From the NCBI GenBank assembly GCA_036505295.1, contig DASXTQ010000121.1, positions 1 to 29,202 on the forward strand: a DNA stretch of 29,202 nt, read 5' to 3'. This stretch comes from WS-7 sp036505295. Lineage in GTDB: Bacteria; Eisenbacteria; RBG-16-71-46; SZUA-252. A program made the translations under genes and the position numbers. Shown piece after piece: positions 1 to 7,569 of this stretch (position 1 is its first letter; every line of letters begins with the position of its first letter). The notes beneath the pieces were generated by a model, which saw only the letters and a list, made by a program, of their open reading frames with translations, was not told where the DNA came from and did no database searches.

Positions 1-551
1 GGTCTGCACTTGAGCACGTTGCAGATGTAGACCTCGTCCCGGCGAAGCTGAATGGCGGCGATCATCTTGTCGAGAAGCTGCCCCGCGCGCCCCACGAAGG
101 GAAGACCCTTCAAGTCCTCGTCACGCCCCGGCGCTTCCCCGATGAGGAGAAGCTTCGCCTTCGCGCTTCCGTCCGCGAACACCGTATTCGTACGGGTCTC
201 GCAGAGACGGCACTTGCGGCATTCGGCGACAAGCCGAGCCAACGTGCCTAAGTCATCGGGGAGGTCCTCCCGCACCTCGAGGCCGACGGGGGACGGCACC
301 AGCGACTCGAACCCGGGGAGGGCGATCGTGCTTGCCCGGGTCGTGGAGCGGGCGGTAAGCGGATCAGGCGATGAACCGAAGGGCGCCATCCAGGCCATCG
401 ACGCTCCATCGCGGGGTCGAGGGCCTAAGTCCGTAGGTTCCATCGCCCGGTCCACCAACGTCACGTACGCGCGCCCCCGGGCCCGCTCGCGTTCCAGGAG
501 CACACGCGCCTCGCGCGCCAACCCCGTCAGCTCCTCCCGCGGATCACTCAC
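1..551 (-). CDS. Uracil-DNA glycosylase, family 4 type (3' part outside window)
   Basis: Predicted to excise uracil from DNA as the first step of base-excision repair. I translated this frame by hand from a GTG at 551; it stays open to base 1, so the C-terminal part is missing. After a non-conserved N-terminal region of about 105 residues it has CRKCRLC, the start of the 4Fe-4S cysteine set of family 4 enzymes. GEAPGRDED and PFVGRAGQLLD follow, then the NVLKCR stretch where the window ends. The GTG overlaps the coaBC stop by four bases (GTGA), which suggests translational coupling and membership of the yicC-gmk-rpoZ-coaBC operon. The fourth Fe-S cysteine and the C-terminal catalytic motif cannot be checked. 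The family call is firm; the exact subtype is less so. Confidence 0.88.
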   Translation of the reverse strand, partial: MSDPREELTGLAREARVLLERERARGRAYVTLVDRAMEPTDLGPRPRDGASMAWMAPFGSSPDPLTARSTTRASTIALPGFESLVPSPVGLEVREDLPDDLGTLARLVAECRKCRLCETRTNTVFADGSAKAKLLLIGEAPGRDEDLKGLPFVGRAGQLLDKMIAAIQLRRDEVYICNVLKCR

Positions 552-1939
552 CGCACGACCTCGGTTTCGAGAGCGCGCGCGACGCGATGCAGGATCGCGC
601 GCGCCACGTCGCGCTTGGAGCGCAGCCCCAGGTGCTCGGCCTCCCCCGAGCGGTCGAGCAGGATCACATCGTTCTGGTCCGAGCCGAACGCGGAACCCGG
701 CTTGAGCGGGTTGTTGATCGCGATGAGGTCGAGCCCCTTTCGTTTGAGCTTCTCCATGCCGCCCCGCTCTTCCTCCTCGGTCTCGATGGCGAACCCGACG
801 ATGTGCTTCTTCGGAAACTCCTTCCGGATCGATGCCAGGATATCGGGCGTCGCGCGAAGCTCCAGGCTCACGCCGCTCTCCCGGCGCTTCAACTTCGAGT
901 CGCTCGGCTTGGCGGGGGCGAAATCGCTCACCGCCGCGGCCATGATCAGCGCGTCCGCATCGCGCATGGCGTCGCGGACCGTGGAGGCCATCGCATCCCC
1001 CGTGAGCGCTTCGAGCCTGGGAATACCGTCGGGCGGCGGCGCGCTCGTGCGCGCGACGATGAGCTTCACCTGCGCTCCCATCCTGCGCGCTTCGTCGGCC
1101 AGCGCGAAGCCCATCTTGCCGCTGCTCCGGTTGGTGATCACGCGAACCGGATCGATAGGCTCCTCGGTCCCTCCCGCTGTAATCACCACGGTCCGCCCCC
1201 AGAGAGGTTGGCTCACGAGCGAGAGGCCCTGGGGCCCCGGCGACGTGCCGTAGGGCGCCTCCACGGGACGAGCGATTTCCCGCGCGGGCCTGGGCAAGCG
1301 CCCCGGAGCGGCATCGGCGGGCCCGCCCTTGGCGGTGCGCTCGGCCGGCAGCACGGCCCGCACGGCGGCGACAATCGTTTCCAGGGGCGCCATGCGGCCC
1401 ATACCCCATTCGCCGTCGGCGAGCTCGCCCTCTTCGGGGTCGATGAAGCTCACGCCCCGCTCGCGCAAGACGCGGACGTTTTCGCGCACGGCCGCATGCG
1501 CCCACATCGCGACGTTCATCGCGGGCGCGATGAGCACGGGGGCGCGCGTGGCGAGCAGCGCGGTGGAAAGAAGGTCGTCGGCCAGGCCGTGCGCCAGCTT
1601 CGCGAGCAGGTTGGCGGTCGCGGGGGCGACAAGGAGGAGGTCCGCCTCGCGGGCCATTCCGATGTGTGCCATGCCGAGGGAGGACGGCGGGGAGCCCGGA
1701 AACCAAGGACCCTGGCCGAGCGCCTGGGCCTCGAAAAGGCTGCTGAGAACCGGGCCGTGCGTGACGGCCCGAAGGGCGTCGCGGGTGACGAAACGGCGCG
1801 CGTTTCGTGTGAGGATGACGGAGACCAAGGCCCCCTCCTTGACCAGAAGCCGTACCAGCTCTGGGGCCTTGTAGGCGGCGATCCCGCCCGTCACCGCGAG
1901 GAGGACGCGCGCTTGGTCGAGCCCGGACCGCGTCGCCAC
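548..1939 (-). CDS. coaBC: Bifunctional phosphopantothenoylcysteine decarboxylase / phosphopantothenate-cysteine ligase
   Basis: Makes 4'-phosphopantetheine from phosphopantothenate and cysteine (CTP-dependent ligation, then FMN-dependent decarboxylation) in coenzyme A synthesis. The 463-residue protein has the CoaC flavoprotein half first: VTGGIAAYK near 16-24, the active-site His region AHIGMAREAD (His92) and PAMNVAMW at 139-146. A low-complexity Pro/Ala/Arg linker (about 198-245) leads to the CoaB half, with ITAGGTEEPIDPVRVITNRS, AAAVSDFAPAKP and FGSDQNDVILLD. The segment that is usually LACGxxGxGRM reads ELADGEWGMGRM, so the expected active-site Cys is Asp175. The start is GTG at 1939 with GAGGAG about 11 bases upstream; that SD overlaps the rpoZ stop. 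It is seven bases downstream of rpoZ and overlaps the glycosylase gene. Confidence 0.96.
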   Translation of the reverse strand: MATRSGLDQARVLLAVTGGIAAYKAPELVRLLVKEGALVSVILTRNARRFVTRDALRAVTHGPVLSSLFEAQALGQGPWFPGSPPSSLGMAHIGMAREADLLLVAPATANLLAKLAHGLADDLLSTALLATRAPVLIAPAMNVAMWAHAAVRENVRVLRERGVSFIDPEEGELADGEWGMGRMAPLETIVAAVRAVLPAERTAKGGPADAAPGRLPRPAREIARPVEAPYGTSPGPQGLSLVSQPLWGRTVVITAGGTEEPIDPVRVITNRSSGKMGFALADEARRMGAQVKLIVARTSAPPPDGIPRLEALTGDAMASTVRDAMRDADALIMAAAVSDFAPAKPSDSKLKRRESGVSLELRATPDILASIRKEFPKKHIVGFAIETEEEERGGMEKLKRKGLDLIAINNPLKPGSAFGSDQNDVILLDRSGEAEHLGLRSKRDVARAILHRVARALETEVVR

Positions 1940-1946
1940 AGTACCG

Positions 1947-2186
1947 CTACTCCTCGGCGCTCTCCGGGATCTCCGGTTTCAGCTCGTCGGTTTCCGCCCT
2001 GTAGCGATAGAGCACGTTGCCCTTGAGCGCCTCTTCGAGGGCGACGTTGGTCACCTTCCCGCCCAGATTGAGGCCGGTCTGCCGGCTGAGCTCGTTCAAC
2101 CGGCGCGCCTCTTTGGCCGCCACGATGATCAGCTCATACTTGTTCGGGATGTTGCTTGAGCGAAGCACGCCTTTTTCGTCCAGCAC
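1947..2186 (-). CDS. rpoZ: RNA polymerase omega subunit
   Basis: Small RNA polymerase subunit that helps assemble and stabilise beta-prime. The 79-residue product contains the omega core NKYELIIVAAKEARRLNE followed by a helix with ALEEALKGNV. I chose the GTG at 2186 because an ideal GGAGGT lies four bases upstream. An in-frame GTG at 2216 would add ten residues but has no ribosome binding site. It sits between gmk and coaBC, the usual neighbourhood of rpoZ in many bacteria. The C-terminus is acidic (EIPESAEE). Identification rests on the core motif, length and context. Confidence 0.93.
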   Translation of the reverse strand: MLDEKGVLRSSNIPNKYELIIVAAKEARRLNELSRQTGLNLGGKVTNVALEEALKGNVLYRYRAETDELKPEIPESAEE

Positions 2187-2190
2187 ATGT

Positions 2191-2196
2191 ACCTCC
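2191..2196 (-). promoter_or_regulatory. Ribosome binding site that fixes the rpoZ start
   Basis: On the minus strand this is GGAGGT, four bases before the GTG at 2186. It lies inside the longer possible reading frame, so it argues for the shorter omega protein. Confidence 0.7.
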
Positions 2197-2222
2197 AAAG
2201 AAATCGAGATTCTCACCTCGTC

Positions 2223-2876
2223 CTAGGTTGATTCCATCGGAAGCCGGCGCGAAGCCCGGCTTGTTTCCGCAACGATGATCGACGCGACCCGGCGCAGCGC
2301 GGACGGGAGATCGTCGTTCACGACCGCATAATCATACTCGCTCACGAGCTTGATCTCCCGGAGCGCGTTATCGAGGCGCAGCCGGATCCGCTCGTCCGAA
2401 TCCGTCCCCCGCCCCCGAAGCCGCTCCTCCAAACTCGACAGGGATGGAGGCAGCACAAAGATGAACACCCCGTCCGGGTAGGCCTTCCGGACCTCACGCC
2501 CTCCCTGTACATCGATGTCCAGGAGCACGTTTTTCCCCGACCTGAGCCGTCGCTCCGTCTCGCCCCGAAGCGTCCCGTACAGCTCCCCGTGGACTTCCGC
2601 CCACTCCACGAAATCGCCTGCTTCGATCCGGCGGCGGAATTCGTCACGGCCGAGAAAGAAGTAATCGCGCCCGTCCGCCTCGTGCGGCCGCCGCGCCCGC
2701 GTGGTGGCGGACACGGAATACTCCAGATCCAGGCCGGCGCCCAGAAGCTCCGCCACGAAGGAACTCTTTCCCACACCCGAGGGTCCGGAGATCACGACCA
2801 CGAATGGGCGATGCCCGGCGCGGAGCCAGGCGTCGAGGTCATTCGATGTTTTGGACCTGCTCCCGGATACGCTCAA
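2223..2876 (-). CDS. gmk: Guanylate kinase
   Basis: Phosphorylates GMP to GDP with ATP in the cytoplasm, feeding dGTP, GTP and guanine second-messenger pools. The P-loop GPSGVGKSS is at about 31-39. The GMP-binding segment SATTRARRPHEADGRDYFF follows, then GELYGT and the lid arginines (ERLRGRGTDSDERIRLRL). The 217-residue length suits the family. The assumed start is TTG at 2876, inside the end of yicC (38-base overlap), preceded by AAGGAGGAGC. That purine run also encodes Lys-Glu-Glu in yicC, so its role as an SD is plausible rather than certain. A start farther in would cut into the P-loop strand. It is the second gene of the yicC-gmk-rpoZ-coaBC operon. Confidence 0.96.
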   Translation of the reverse strand: MSVSGSRSKTSNDLDAWLRAGHRPFVVVISGPSGVGKSSFVAELLGAGLDLEYSVSATTRARRPHEADGRDYFFLGRDEFRRRIEAGDFVEWAEVHGELYGTLRGETERRLRSGKNVLLDIDVQGGREVRKAYPDGVFIFVLPPSLSSLEERLRGRGTDSDERIRLRLDNALREIKLVSEYDYAVVNDDLPSALRRVASIIVAETSRASRRLPMEST

Positions 2877-3729
2877 GCTCCTCCTTCACTTCCACCACCT
2901 GCTCCACGATTGGAACATCGGAGGACTTGGACCCGATCGTGTTGATCTCCCGGTTCATCTCCTGTAAGAGAAAATTGAGCTTCCGCCCGGGCGTGCTCTC
3001 CTCGTCCAAAAGCTTCCTGAAATGACCGCAATGCGCTTCGAGTCGCACGCATTCCTCGGTGCAGTCGAGACGGTCCGAGAGAATCGCGACCTCTTGAGCG
3101 ATCCTCTCCTCCGGAAGCTCCCCCTGCTCCAGAAGGAGATTGACCCGCTCTCGCAGCCGCGTGCGCGCGTCGCGCAGCCGCTCGGGCGCGCGCTCGCGGA
3201 TTTGCGCGACGCGCTTCCGGATCGAGTCCACCCGGGCCTCGAGATCGGCCCTGAGGGCCTCCCCTTCGAGCTCCTTCATCCGGATGATGTCGTCCGCCGC
3301 CTTGGTGACGACCTCGCGGAGAAGGGACAGGTACAAATCGGCGTTTGACGAAGGCTCCTCCCAGACGAATATGTTCGGGAGCCCCGCAAAGGACTTTAGG
3401 TCGATGTCTCCGGACAGGCCGTACTTGGACTTGAGCTGGCCGATCAATTCCATATATCGATCGGCCGTGTTCGCGTCGAGGTTGAGGGTGGCCGTAGGCT
3501 CGGCCTGGCGTTCTCCTTCGCCACCCCACGTGACCGCGAGCGAAACCTTGCCCCGGGTGAGCCTCTCCGTCAGGAGCTTTCTCGCCTCCGCTTCGAACGC
3601 CGATAAAGTCCGAGGCAAGCGGACCGAAAGCTCGCAAAATCTATGATTTACGGATCGGACTTCGGCCGTAAGGCGCAGGCCGTTCATCATGACCTCGCCC
3701 CGACCGTAACCCGTCATGCTCCTGACCAT
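2839..3729 (-). CDS. yicC: YicC/YloC family endoribonuclease
   Basis: Member of the YicC family, cytoplasmic endoribonucleases. The 296-residue protein begins MVRSMTGYGRGE, the hallmark N-terminus, followed by VRSVNHRFCELSVRLPR. The C-terminal DUF1732 part holds RIAQEVAILSDRLDCTEECV, SHxxHF-like EAHCGHFRKLL and the highly conserved GRKLNFLLQEMNREINTIGS. The frame continues upstream of 3729, but the family's MxRSMTGYG start and a promoter at 3766-3795 place the start at ATG 3729. Its 3' end overlaps gmk, a neighbour found beside it in many genomes. The acidic EVKEELERIREQ tail is typical. Confidence 0.95.
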   Translation of the reverse strand: MVRSMTGYGRGEVMMNGLRLTAEVRSVNHRFCELSVRLPRTLSAFEAEARKLLTERLTRGKVSLAVTWGGEGERQAEPTATLNLDANTADRYMELIGQLKSKYGLSGDIDLKSFAGLPNIFVWEEPSSNADLYLSLLREVVTKAADDIIRMKELEGEALRADLEARVDSIRKRVAQIRERAPERLRDARTRLRERVNLLLEQGELPEERIAQEVAILSDRLDCTEECVRLEAHCGHFRKLLDEESTPGRKLNFLLQEMNREINTIGSKSSDVPIVEQVVEVKEELERIREQVQNIE

Positions 3730-3765
3730 ATGTCGGGTTGGATCGCTCCTCGGGGGTAGACACGA

Positions 3766-3795
3766 AATGTAGCGCGGCAAGGCCCCATGAGTCAA
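3766..3795 (-). promoter_or_regulatory. Predicted sigma-70-type promoter of the yicC-gmk-rpoZ-coaBC operon
   Basis: On the minus strand TTGACT (3795-3790), an 18-base spacer and TACATT (3771-3766). The expected start near 3759 leaves a leader of about 30 bases before the yicC ATG. It is the best promoter match in the divergent intergenic region on this strand. Confidence 0.5.
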
Positions 3796-3860
3796 CGAGC
3801 GGCCGCCCCTTTGCCTCCTCGCCGGGAGGGCCCCCCTCGTACGGCGTGGCGATATACCGA

Positions 3861-3890
3861 TTGACCGCCCCGCCGCCATATCCCTAACGT
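3861..3890 (+). promoter_or_regulatory. Predicted promoter of the TMTC-like gene, possibly giving a leaderless mRNA
   Basis: TTGACC (3861-3866), an 18-base spacer and TAACGT (3885-3890, fitting the TANNNT pattern). The -10 ends seven bases before the ATG at 3898, so transcription would begin at or next to the start codon. No Shine-Dalgarno sequence precedes this ATG, which fits a leaderless transcript. Confidence 0.35.
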
Positions 3891-3897
3891 CTCCCCC

Positions 3898-5658
3898 ATG
3901 GCGCGTTTCGGAGCCCCGCAACCCAAAATCCCCCAAGCATCTCGCGCCGCTCAAGCTGTCCGCAAGCCGCGTGGCGAGCGAACCTGGGACTCGGCCCGTG
4001 CCCGCTACTGGCCCCTTCTGGCGGCCCTCGTCATCCTGGCGTCCGTCCTGCCCTACTGGCGGTCGCTCGGCTACGACTTCGTATGGGACGACATAGCGAT
4101 TGTCGACGCGAAGCTGGATGTCCGCGGTCCCAGCGATCTCTCGAGGATCTGGAACACCCCATTCGACTCCTTCCTGGGCGCTCCGATGCGCCAACCGAAT
4201 TACTTCCGTCCTGTCGTTCTCCTCACCCTGGCCTCGGACCGGGCTCTAAGCGGTAACTCGCCGGCCGGATATCACCTCACAAACGTTGCCTGGTACGCGA
4301 TCGTCTGTGTCTTCCTCTGGCTCTTCGCCTGGGAGGTCTCGGGAAGACCGCTCGCGGCGGCGGCGGGGGCGGTGATTTTCGCGCTCCACCCGACGCACCC
4401 GGAGAGCGTTGCCTTCATCTCCGGTAGGACCGACCTCATCGCGGGAGGGTTCCTATTCGCGTCGCTCTGGGCGGCGGCCCGGTGGGGACCGCGCATCAAG
4501 CGCGTCGTCTTGAAGCTGGCCCCTGCCTCCCTGCTTCTTCTGCTCGCGCTCTATTCGAAGGAAGTGGCGTTTTTCGCCTCACCGCTTCTCTTGTTGGTGC
4601 TCTGGGTGCGCGATCGCCGCTTGCGCGCTCGAGACCTGCTCCCCGCGGCGATCCCGATCCTGCTCGCGCAAGGCATCTATTGGGCGTGCCGGATCAGCGT
4701 GCTTGGGGCGCACACCGTGCCGGCCGCCTCTCCCGTGGAGGGGACCGTATCCCAGATTCTCACGAGCGTCGCCGTGCTCGCGCGCTATATCCCGCTTCTC
4801 CTCTACCCGGTTTCCCTTTCCGCCAGCCACCAGATCACCGTGCTGCGAAGCCCCGACGCGATCTTCTTCGCGGGCCTCCTGACGCTGATCCTGATCGCGG
4901 TTGGTCTCGTCGTGCTCGTCCGCCGGAGGTCGCGCTGGTCGATTCCCCTTTCTCTTTTCGCCTGCACGCTCATTCCCCTGTGCTACGTGAAGCTCCTTAC
5001 GGGCTTCGTGGCCGAGCGGTTCCTCTTCATCCCGAGCGGCGCGCTCGCGCTCGGCATCTCGCTCCTTCCCGGAGCGATCCCCTATTTCGCGGCGGGCGTC
5101 GCGGCGCCCATTCTCCTCCTGTTGCTTTCCCCTCGCGTCTCGATCTGGAAGGACGAGGACGCGCTCTACGCCTCGATGCTTCGCGACTCTCCCAACTCTC
5201 CGCACGTGCACGCGATGCTCGGCGGGTACTACTACCGCCATCGCGACCTCGCGCGGGCCGCGGAGCATCAACGGCGGGCGTTCGAGTTGATGCCGCAGTA
5301 CACCGAATCGCTTCTGGACTTGAGCGCCGCCGAGGACGAGATGGGCCTCGCGGATTCCGCGTTCGCTCATGTGCGCCTGCTCATCCGCCTCAGACCCCGT
5401 TACGCGCCGGCGTGGTACGCCCTCGGGAATTACTACGTCCGCGCGGATCGCCCCGATTCGGCGCGGCAGGCGTACGAGGAATCCATCCGTCTGGACCCCG
5501 GTTTCGCCCAAGCGGAGAACAACCTCGGCGTCGTGGTCGAGCGGCTGGGGCGGACCGAGGAAGCGATCGCGCATTACCGGCGCGCGGTGGAGATCCTGCC
5601 CGGATACGCAGAGGCGACGAACAATCTCGTGCGCTTGACGGGCGGGCGGCCGCGGTGA
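3898..5658 (+). CDS. TMTC-like multi-pass membrane protein with C-terminal TPR repeats
   Basis: Resembles the DUF1736/TMTC group of GT-C-fold membrane proteins, some of which are protein O-mannosyltransferases; the bacterial substrate is unknown. Of 586 residues, about 1-35 are basic and soluble, and about 36-430 form many hydrophobic segments. The first loop has YDFVWDDIAIVD (Trp63-Asp64-Asp65), the acidic pair typical of GT-C enzymes. Other family features are YFRPVV, AGYHLTNVAWYA, FALHPTHPESVAFISGRTDL and LALYSKEVAFF. Residues about 437-580 hold about four TPR units with the usual small and large residue spacing. The ATG at 3898 has no SD but sits just after a promoter-like element. The stop overlaps the next start (GTGA), so the two proteins are probably made together. 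An outer-membrane or glycoprotein role is inference. Confidence 0.8.
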   Translation: MARFGAPQPKIPQASRAAQAVRKPRGERTWDSARARYWPLLAALVILASVLPYWRSLGYDFVWDDIAIVDAKLDVRGPSDLSRIWNTPFDSFLGAPMRQPNYFRPVVLLTLASDRALSGNSPAGYHLTNVAWYAIVCVFLWLFAWEVSGRPLAAAAGAVIFALHPTHPESVAFISGRTDLIAGGFLFASLWAAARWGPRIKRVVLKLAPASLLLLLALYSKEVAFFASPLLLLVLWVRDRRLRARDLLPAAIPILLAQGIYWACRISVLGAHTVPAASPVEGTVSQILTSVAVLARYIPLLLYPVSLSASHQITVLRSPDAIFFAGLLTLILIAVGLVVLVRRRSRWSIPLSLFACTLIPLCYVKLLTGFVAERFLFIPSGALALGISLLPGAIPYFAAGVAAPILLLLLSPRVSIWKDEDALYASMLRDSPNSPHVHAMLGGYYYRHRDLARAAEHQRRAFELMPQYTESLLDLSAAEDEMGLADSAFAHVRLLIRLRPRYAPAWYALGNYYVRADRPDSARQAYEESIRLDPGFAQAENNLGVVVERLGRTEEAIAHYRRAVEILPGYAEATNNLVRLTGGRPR

Positions 5659-7085
5659 CCGTGGCCGTGGGGATCCCCGCACTCGCCGGCCGCGTGGTGC
5701 GAGGCGTCGTCGCGCACTCCAGCCGCTCGCTCACCATCTCCTTCGACGGGGCTCCCCGCGCGTACCTTTGGATCCATCTCGAACGGAAAGACGCGTGGTA
5801 TGCGCTCGCCTCGGAACTGCCGATCGAGCCTGATCCGCGCGGATCGCGTTTCCAAGGGATCGAGATTCCGATCCGCAAGGCCCGAATCACGGGGGCGCGC
5901 GCGCGCGAGTCCGGCGGCTTGGACCTTCTCTTCGACGCACGGAGCGGGGAGGAACGCAGCCTCCGGCTCACCCTCGACGCCGAGGGCCCGCGCGTCAACC
6001 TGACCCTCGCAACGGAGCCCCGTGGCCCGATGCTCTGGGCGCTCCATCGGGAGGAGGACGACGGCCGGGCCCCGTCCGACATGCCGCCGGGGTACCGGCC
6101 GCCCGCGGTTCACGACGCCACGCGGGATTCGACGCGCGAGGCGCTTCGCGAGAGGATCGCGGAAGCCTTCCGCACGGAATTCCGACACGAGATCGAGCGG
6201 ATCCTCCATTCCGCCGAGCGGACGCTTCTGCGCCGGGCCAAGGCCGCGGAAGCCGATCGAGCGAGGGCGCGGGGGATGAAACAGAATCGGCGGCTCGGTG
6301 AGATCTTGCTGGCGAACTTCGGGAAGATTCGAAGGGGGGCGAGCCGCGTCGGACTCCCCGATCCGTTCGCGGACTCGCTTCGAGCGACGGTCGAAGTGGA
6401 TCTCGATCCGGCACTCTCCCCCGACGAGAACGCGGCGCGGCTCTTTCAGAAAGCCAAGAAGGGTGAACGGGGAGAGCGGCTCGCGGACGAGCGACTCACC
6501 GAGACCCGGGAAAACCTTTCAGAATTGGACGAGCTGCGTCGCCAGGCCCTCGTGATCGCGCCACTCGATGCGCTCGGGAAAGTCCGGAGCTTCCTCGCCG
6601 GCGCGAAAATCGATTTGAGTGCACGGGGCGACGTACGAGAGACCTATCTGGGTCGACAGGCCGTCGCCGCGCCCCGTGCGGGACGTCCCGGGCGCGGAAC
6701 TCCAGGGGCGCACAAGTCGCTCCGGCCAAGGACGTACGTCACGAACGATGGATGGGAAGTCTGGGTCGGTCGCAACAACGCGGACAACGACCTCATCACC
6801 CATCGATTATCCAACCCCCACGATCTCTGGTTTCACGTCGTGGGGGTTCCCGGTTCCCACGTGATCCTGCGTCGCCCTACTCGAAACTCCAAACCCAAGC
6901 CGACCACGCTGGTGGAGGCGGCTCAGATCGCCGCATACTTCAGCAAGGCGCGAAAGCAGACGCGGGTTCCGGTGATCTATACCGAACGAAAGTTCGTCTC
7001 AAAGCCCCGGCGCGCGAAACCGGGACAAGCCATCTGCACGCGGGAACGGGAGATTCTGGTGCGGCCCCACAAACCCGGAACGTAA
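5655..7085 (+). CDS. NFACT family protein (RqcH/Rqc2/FbpA-like), short N-terminal domain
   Basis: NFACT proteins bind stalled 50S-peptidyl-tRNA; bacterial RqcH adds alanine tails in ribosome quality control. Of 476 residues, the C-terminal NFACT-R domain (about 361-470) is clear: WEVWVGRNNADNDLITHR, DLWFHVVGVPGSHVILR, VEAAQIAAYFSKARKQ, VIYTERKFVSKPRRAKPGQ. The middle has RLGEILLANFGKIRRG and the VDLDPALSPDENAARLFQKA pattern, with charged helices around 160-215 and 265-300. The N-terminal part is shorter than the usual FbpA-like domain. The segment that normally carries an Asp-Arg pair needed for tailing reads ESGGLDLLF (85-93), so activity may differ from RqcH. The GTG start at 5655 overlaps the preceding stop (GTGA). 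GTGs at 5661 and 5667 are alternatives. The frame extends far upstream only as an overlap with the previous gene. Confidence 0.85.
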   Translation: MTVAVGIPALAGRVVRGVVAHSSRSLTISFDGAPRAYLWIHLERKDAWYALASELPIEPDPRGSRFQGIEIPIRKARITGARARESGGLDLLFDARSGEERSLRLTLDAEGPRVNLTLATEPRGPMLWALHREEDDGRAPSDMPPGYRPPAVHDATRDSTREALRERIAEAFRTEFRHEIERILHSAERTLLRRAKAAEADRARARGMKQNRRLGEILLANFGKIRRGASRVGLPDPFADSLRATVEVDLDPALSPDENAARLFQKAKKGERGERLADERLTETRENLSELDELRRQALVIAPLDALGKVRSFLAGAKIDLSARGDVRETYLGRQAVAAPRAGRPGRGTPGAHKSLRPRTYVTNDGWEVWVGRNNADNDLITHRLSNPHDLWFHVVGVPGSHVILRRPTRNSKPKPTTLVEAAQIAAYFSKARKQTRVPVIYTERKFVSKPRRAKPGQAICTREREILVRPHKPGT

Positions 7086-7362
7086 CGGCCGGCAGGCATG
7101 GGAGTCGATCGCGAGGTGTCGAGCTAGGTTGCTGAATGATCGTATTGGGGGGGACCCTTGAAACTTGTATGAAAAGTGGGTCGCGGACGAATGAGGCACC
7201 CAGTAAGTGTCAGTCTAGGAGCCTTTATGTCCACTGGGACCTGAAGTAGATGGTTCGCCCTGGCCTTGGCATCTCCTGAGAGATCCCCATCGTCCGCGGC
7301 CCCACACTTGCCGCGCGAGACATCTCAAAGCCGATCCAACAGCACTGGCTGATTCCGTATAA

Positions 7363-7378
7363 AGCATGGCACGTGCCG
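7363..7378 (-). promoter_or_regulatory. Sigma-54 (-24/-12) promoter-like site
   Basis: Read on the minus strand: CGGCACG-TGCC-ATGCT, against the consensus TGGCACG-N4-TTGCW. The essential GG and GC are present with exactly ten bases between them, and 10 of the 12 specified positions match. Transcription would start near 7352 and run left, into the gap below the activator gene. The GGCACGTGCC core is a palindrome, so the plus strand has a perfect -24 block too, but its -12 (GTGTG) is poor. No binding or expression evidence is available. Confidence 0.35.
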
Positions 7379-7552
7379 TGTGGCCGAAAGGAACCATGGT
7401 GAAATCCGAGAGGCGGTATGACCATGCAACAGAGTACCTTACGAGATCGAATCGGTGCGGCCGAGGGGCATCCTGTCGAGGCGTACGGAGCTTCACGGGA
7501 CCTGAATGTCTCAGTGATTTCACGTCCCCAGCGCCGTAATGGGCTACGTCGC

Positions 7553-7569
7553 CATGGGCTTGGCCCATG
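7553..7569. other. Short perfect hairpin downstream of the activator gene
   Basis: CATGGGC-TTG-GCCCATG has a 7-bp stem and a 3-base loop. On the minus strand it lies about 95 bases past the activator stop. No T-run follows on either strand, so it is at most a 3'-end stabilising stem or part of a Rho-dependent end. Confidence 0.35.

Noticed and set aside
587..2026. Long plus-strand open frame opposite coaBC
   Set aside because: Antisense shadow produced by high GC at third positions; Arg/Gly/His-rich translation with no family motif. The same applies to plus-strand frames at 10797-12713, 12538-14025, 18594-20534, 21525-23078 and 26204-28426.
4482..5654. Long N-terminal extension of the NFACT frame
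   Set aside because: It overlaps the TMTC-like gene out of frame and is Arg/Pro-rich; the NFACT homology begins right after the GTG at 5655.
7396..7539. 47-residue plus-strand frame with AAAGGA before its ATG
   Set aside because: Composition (many Arg, Ser and Cys residues) resembles random translation and no family is recognised; kept only as a note in the gap description.
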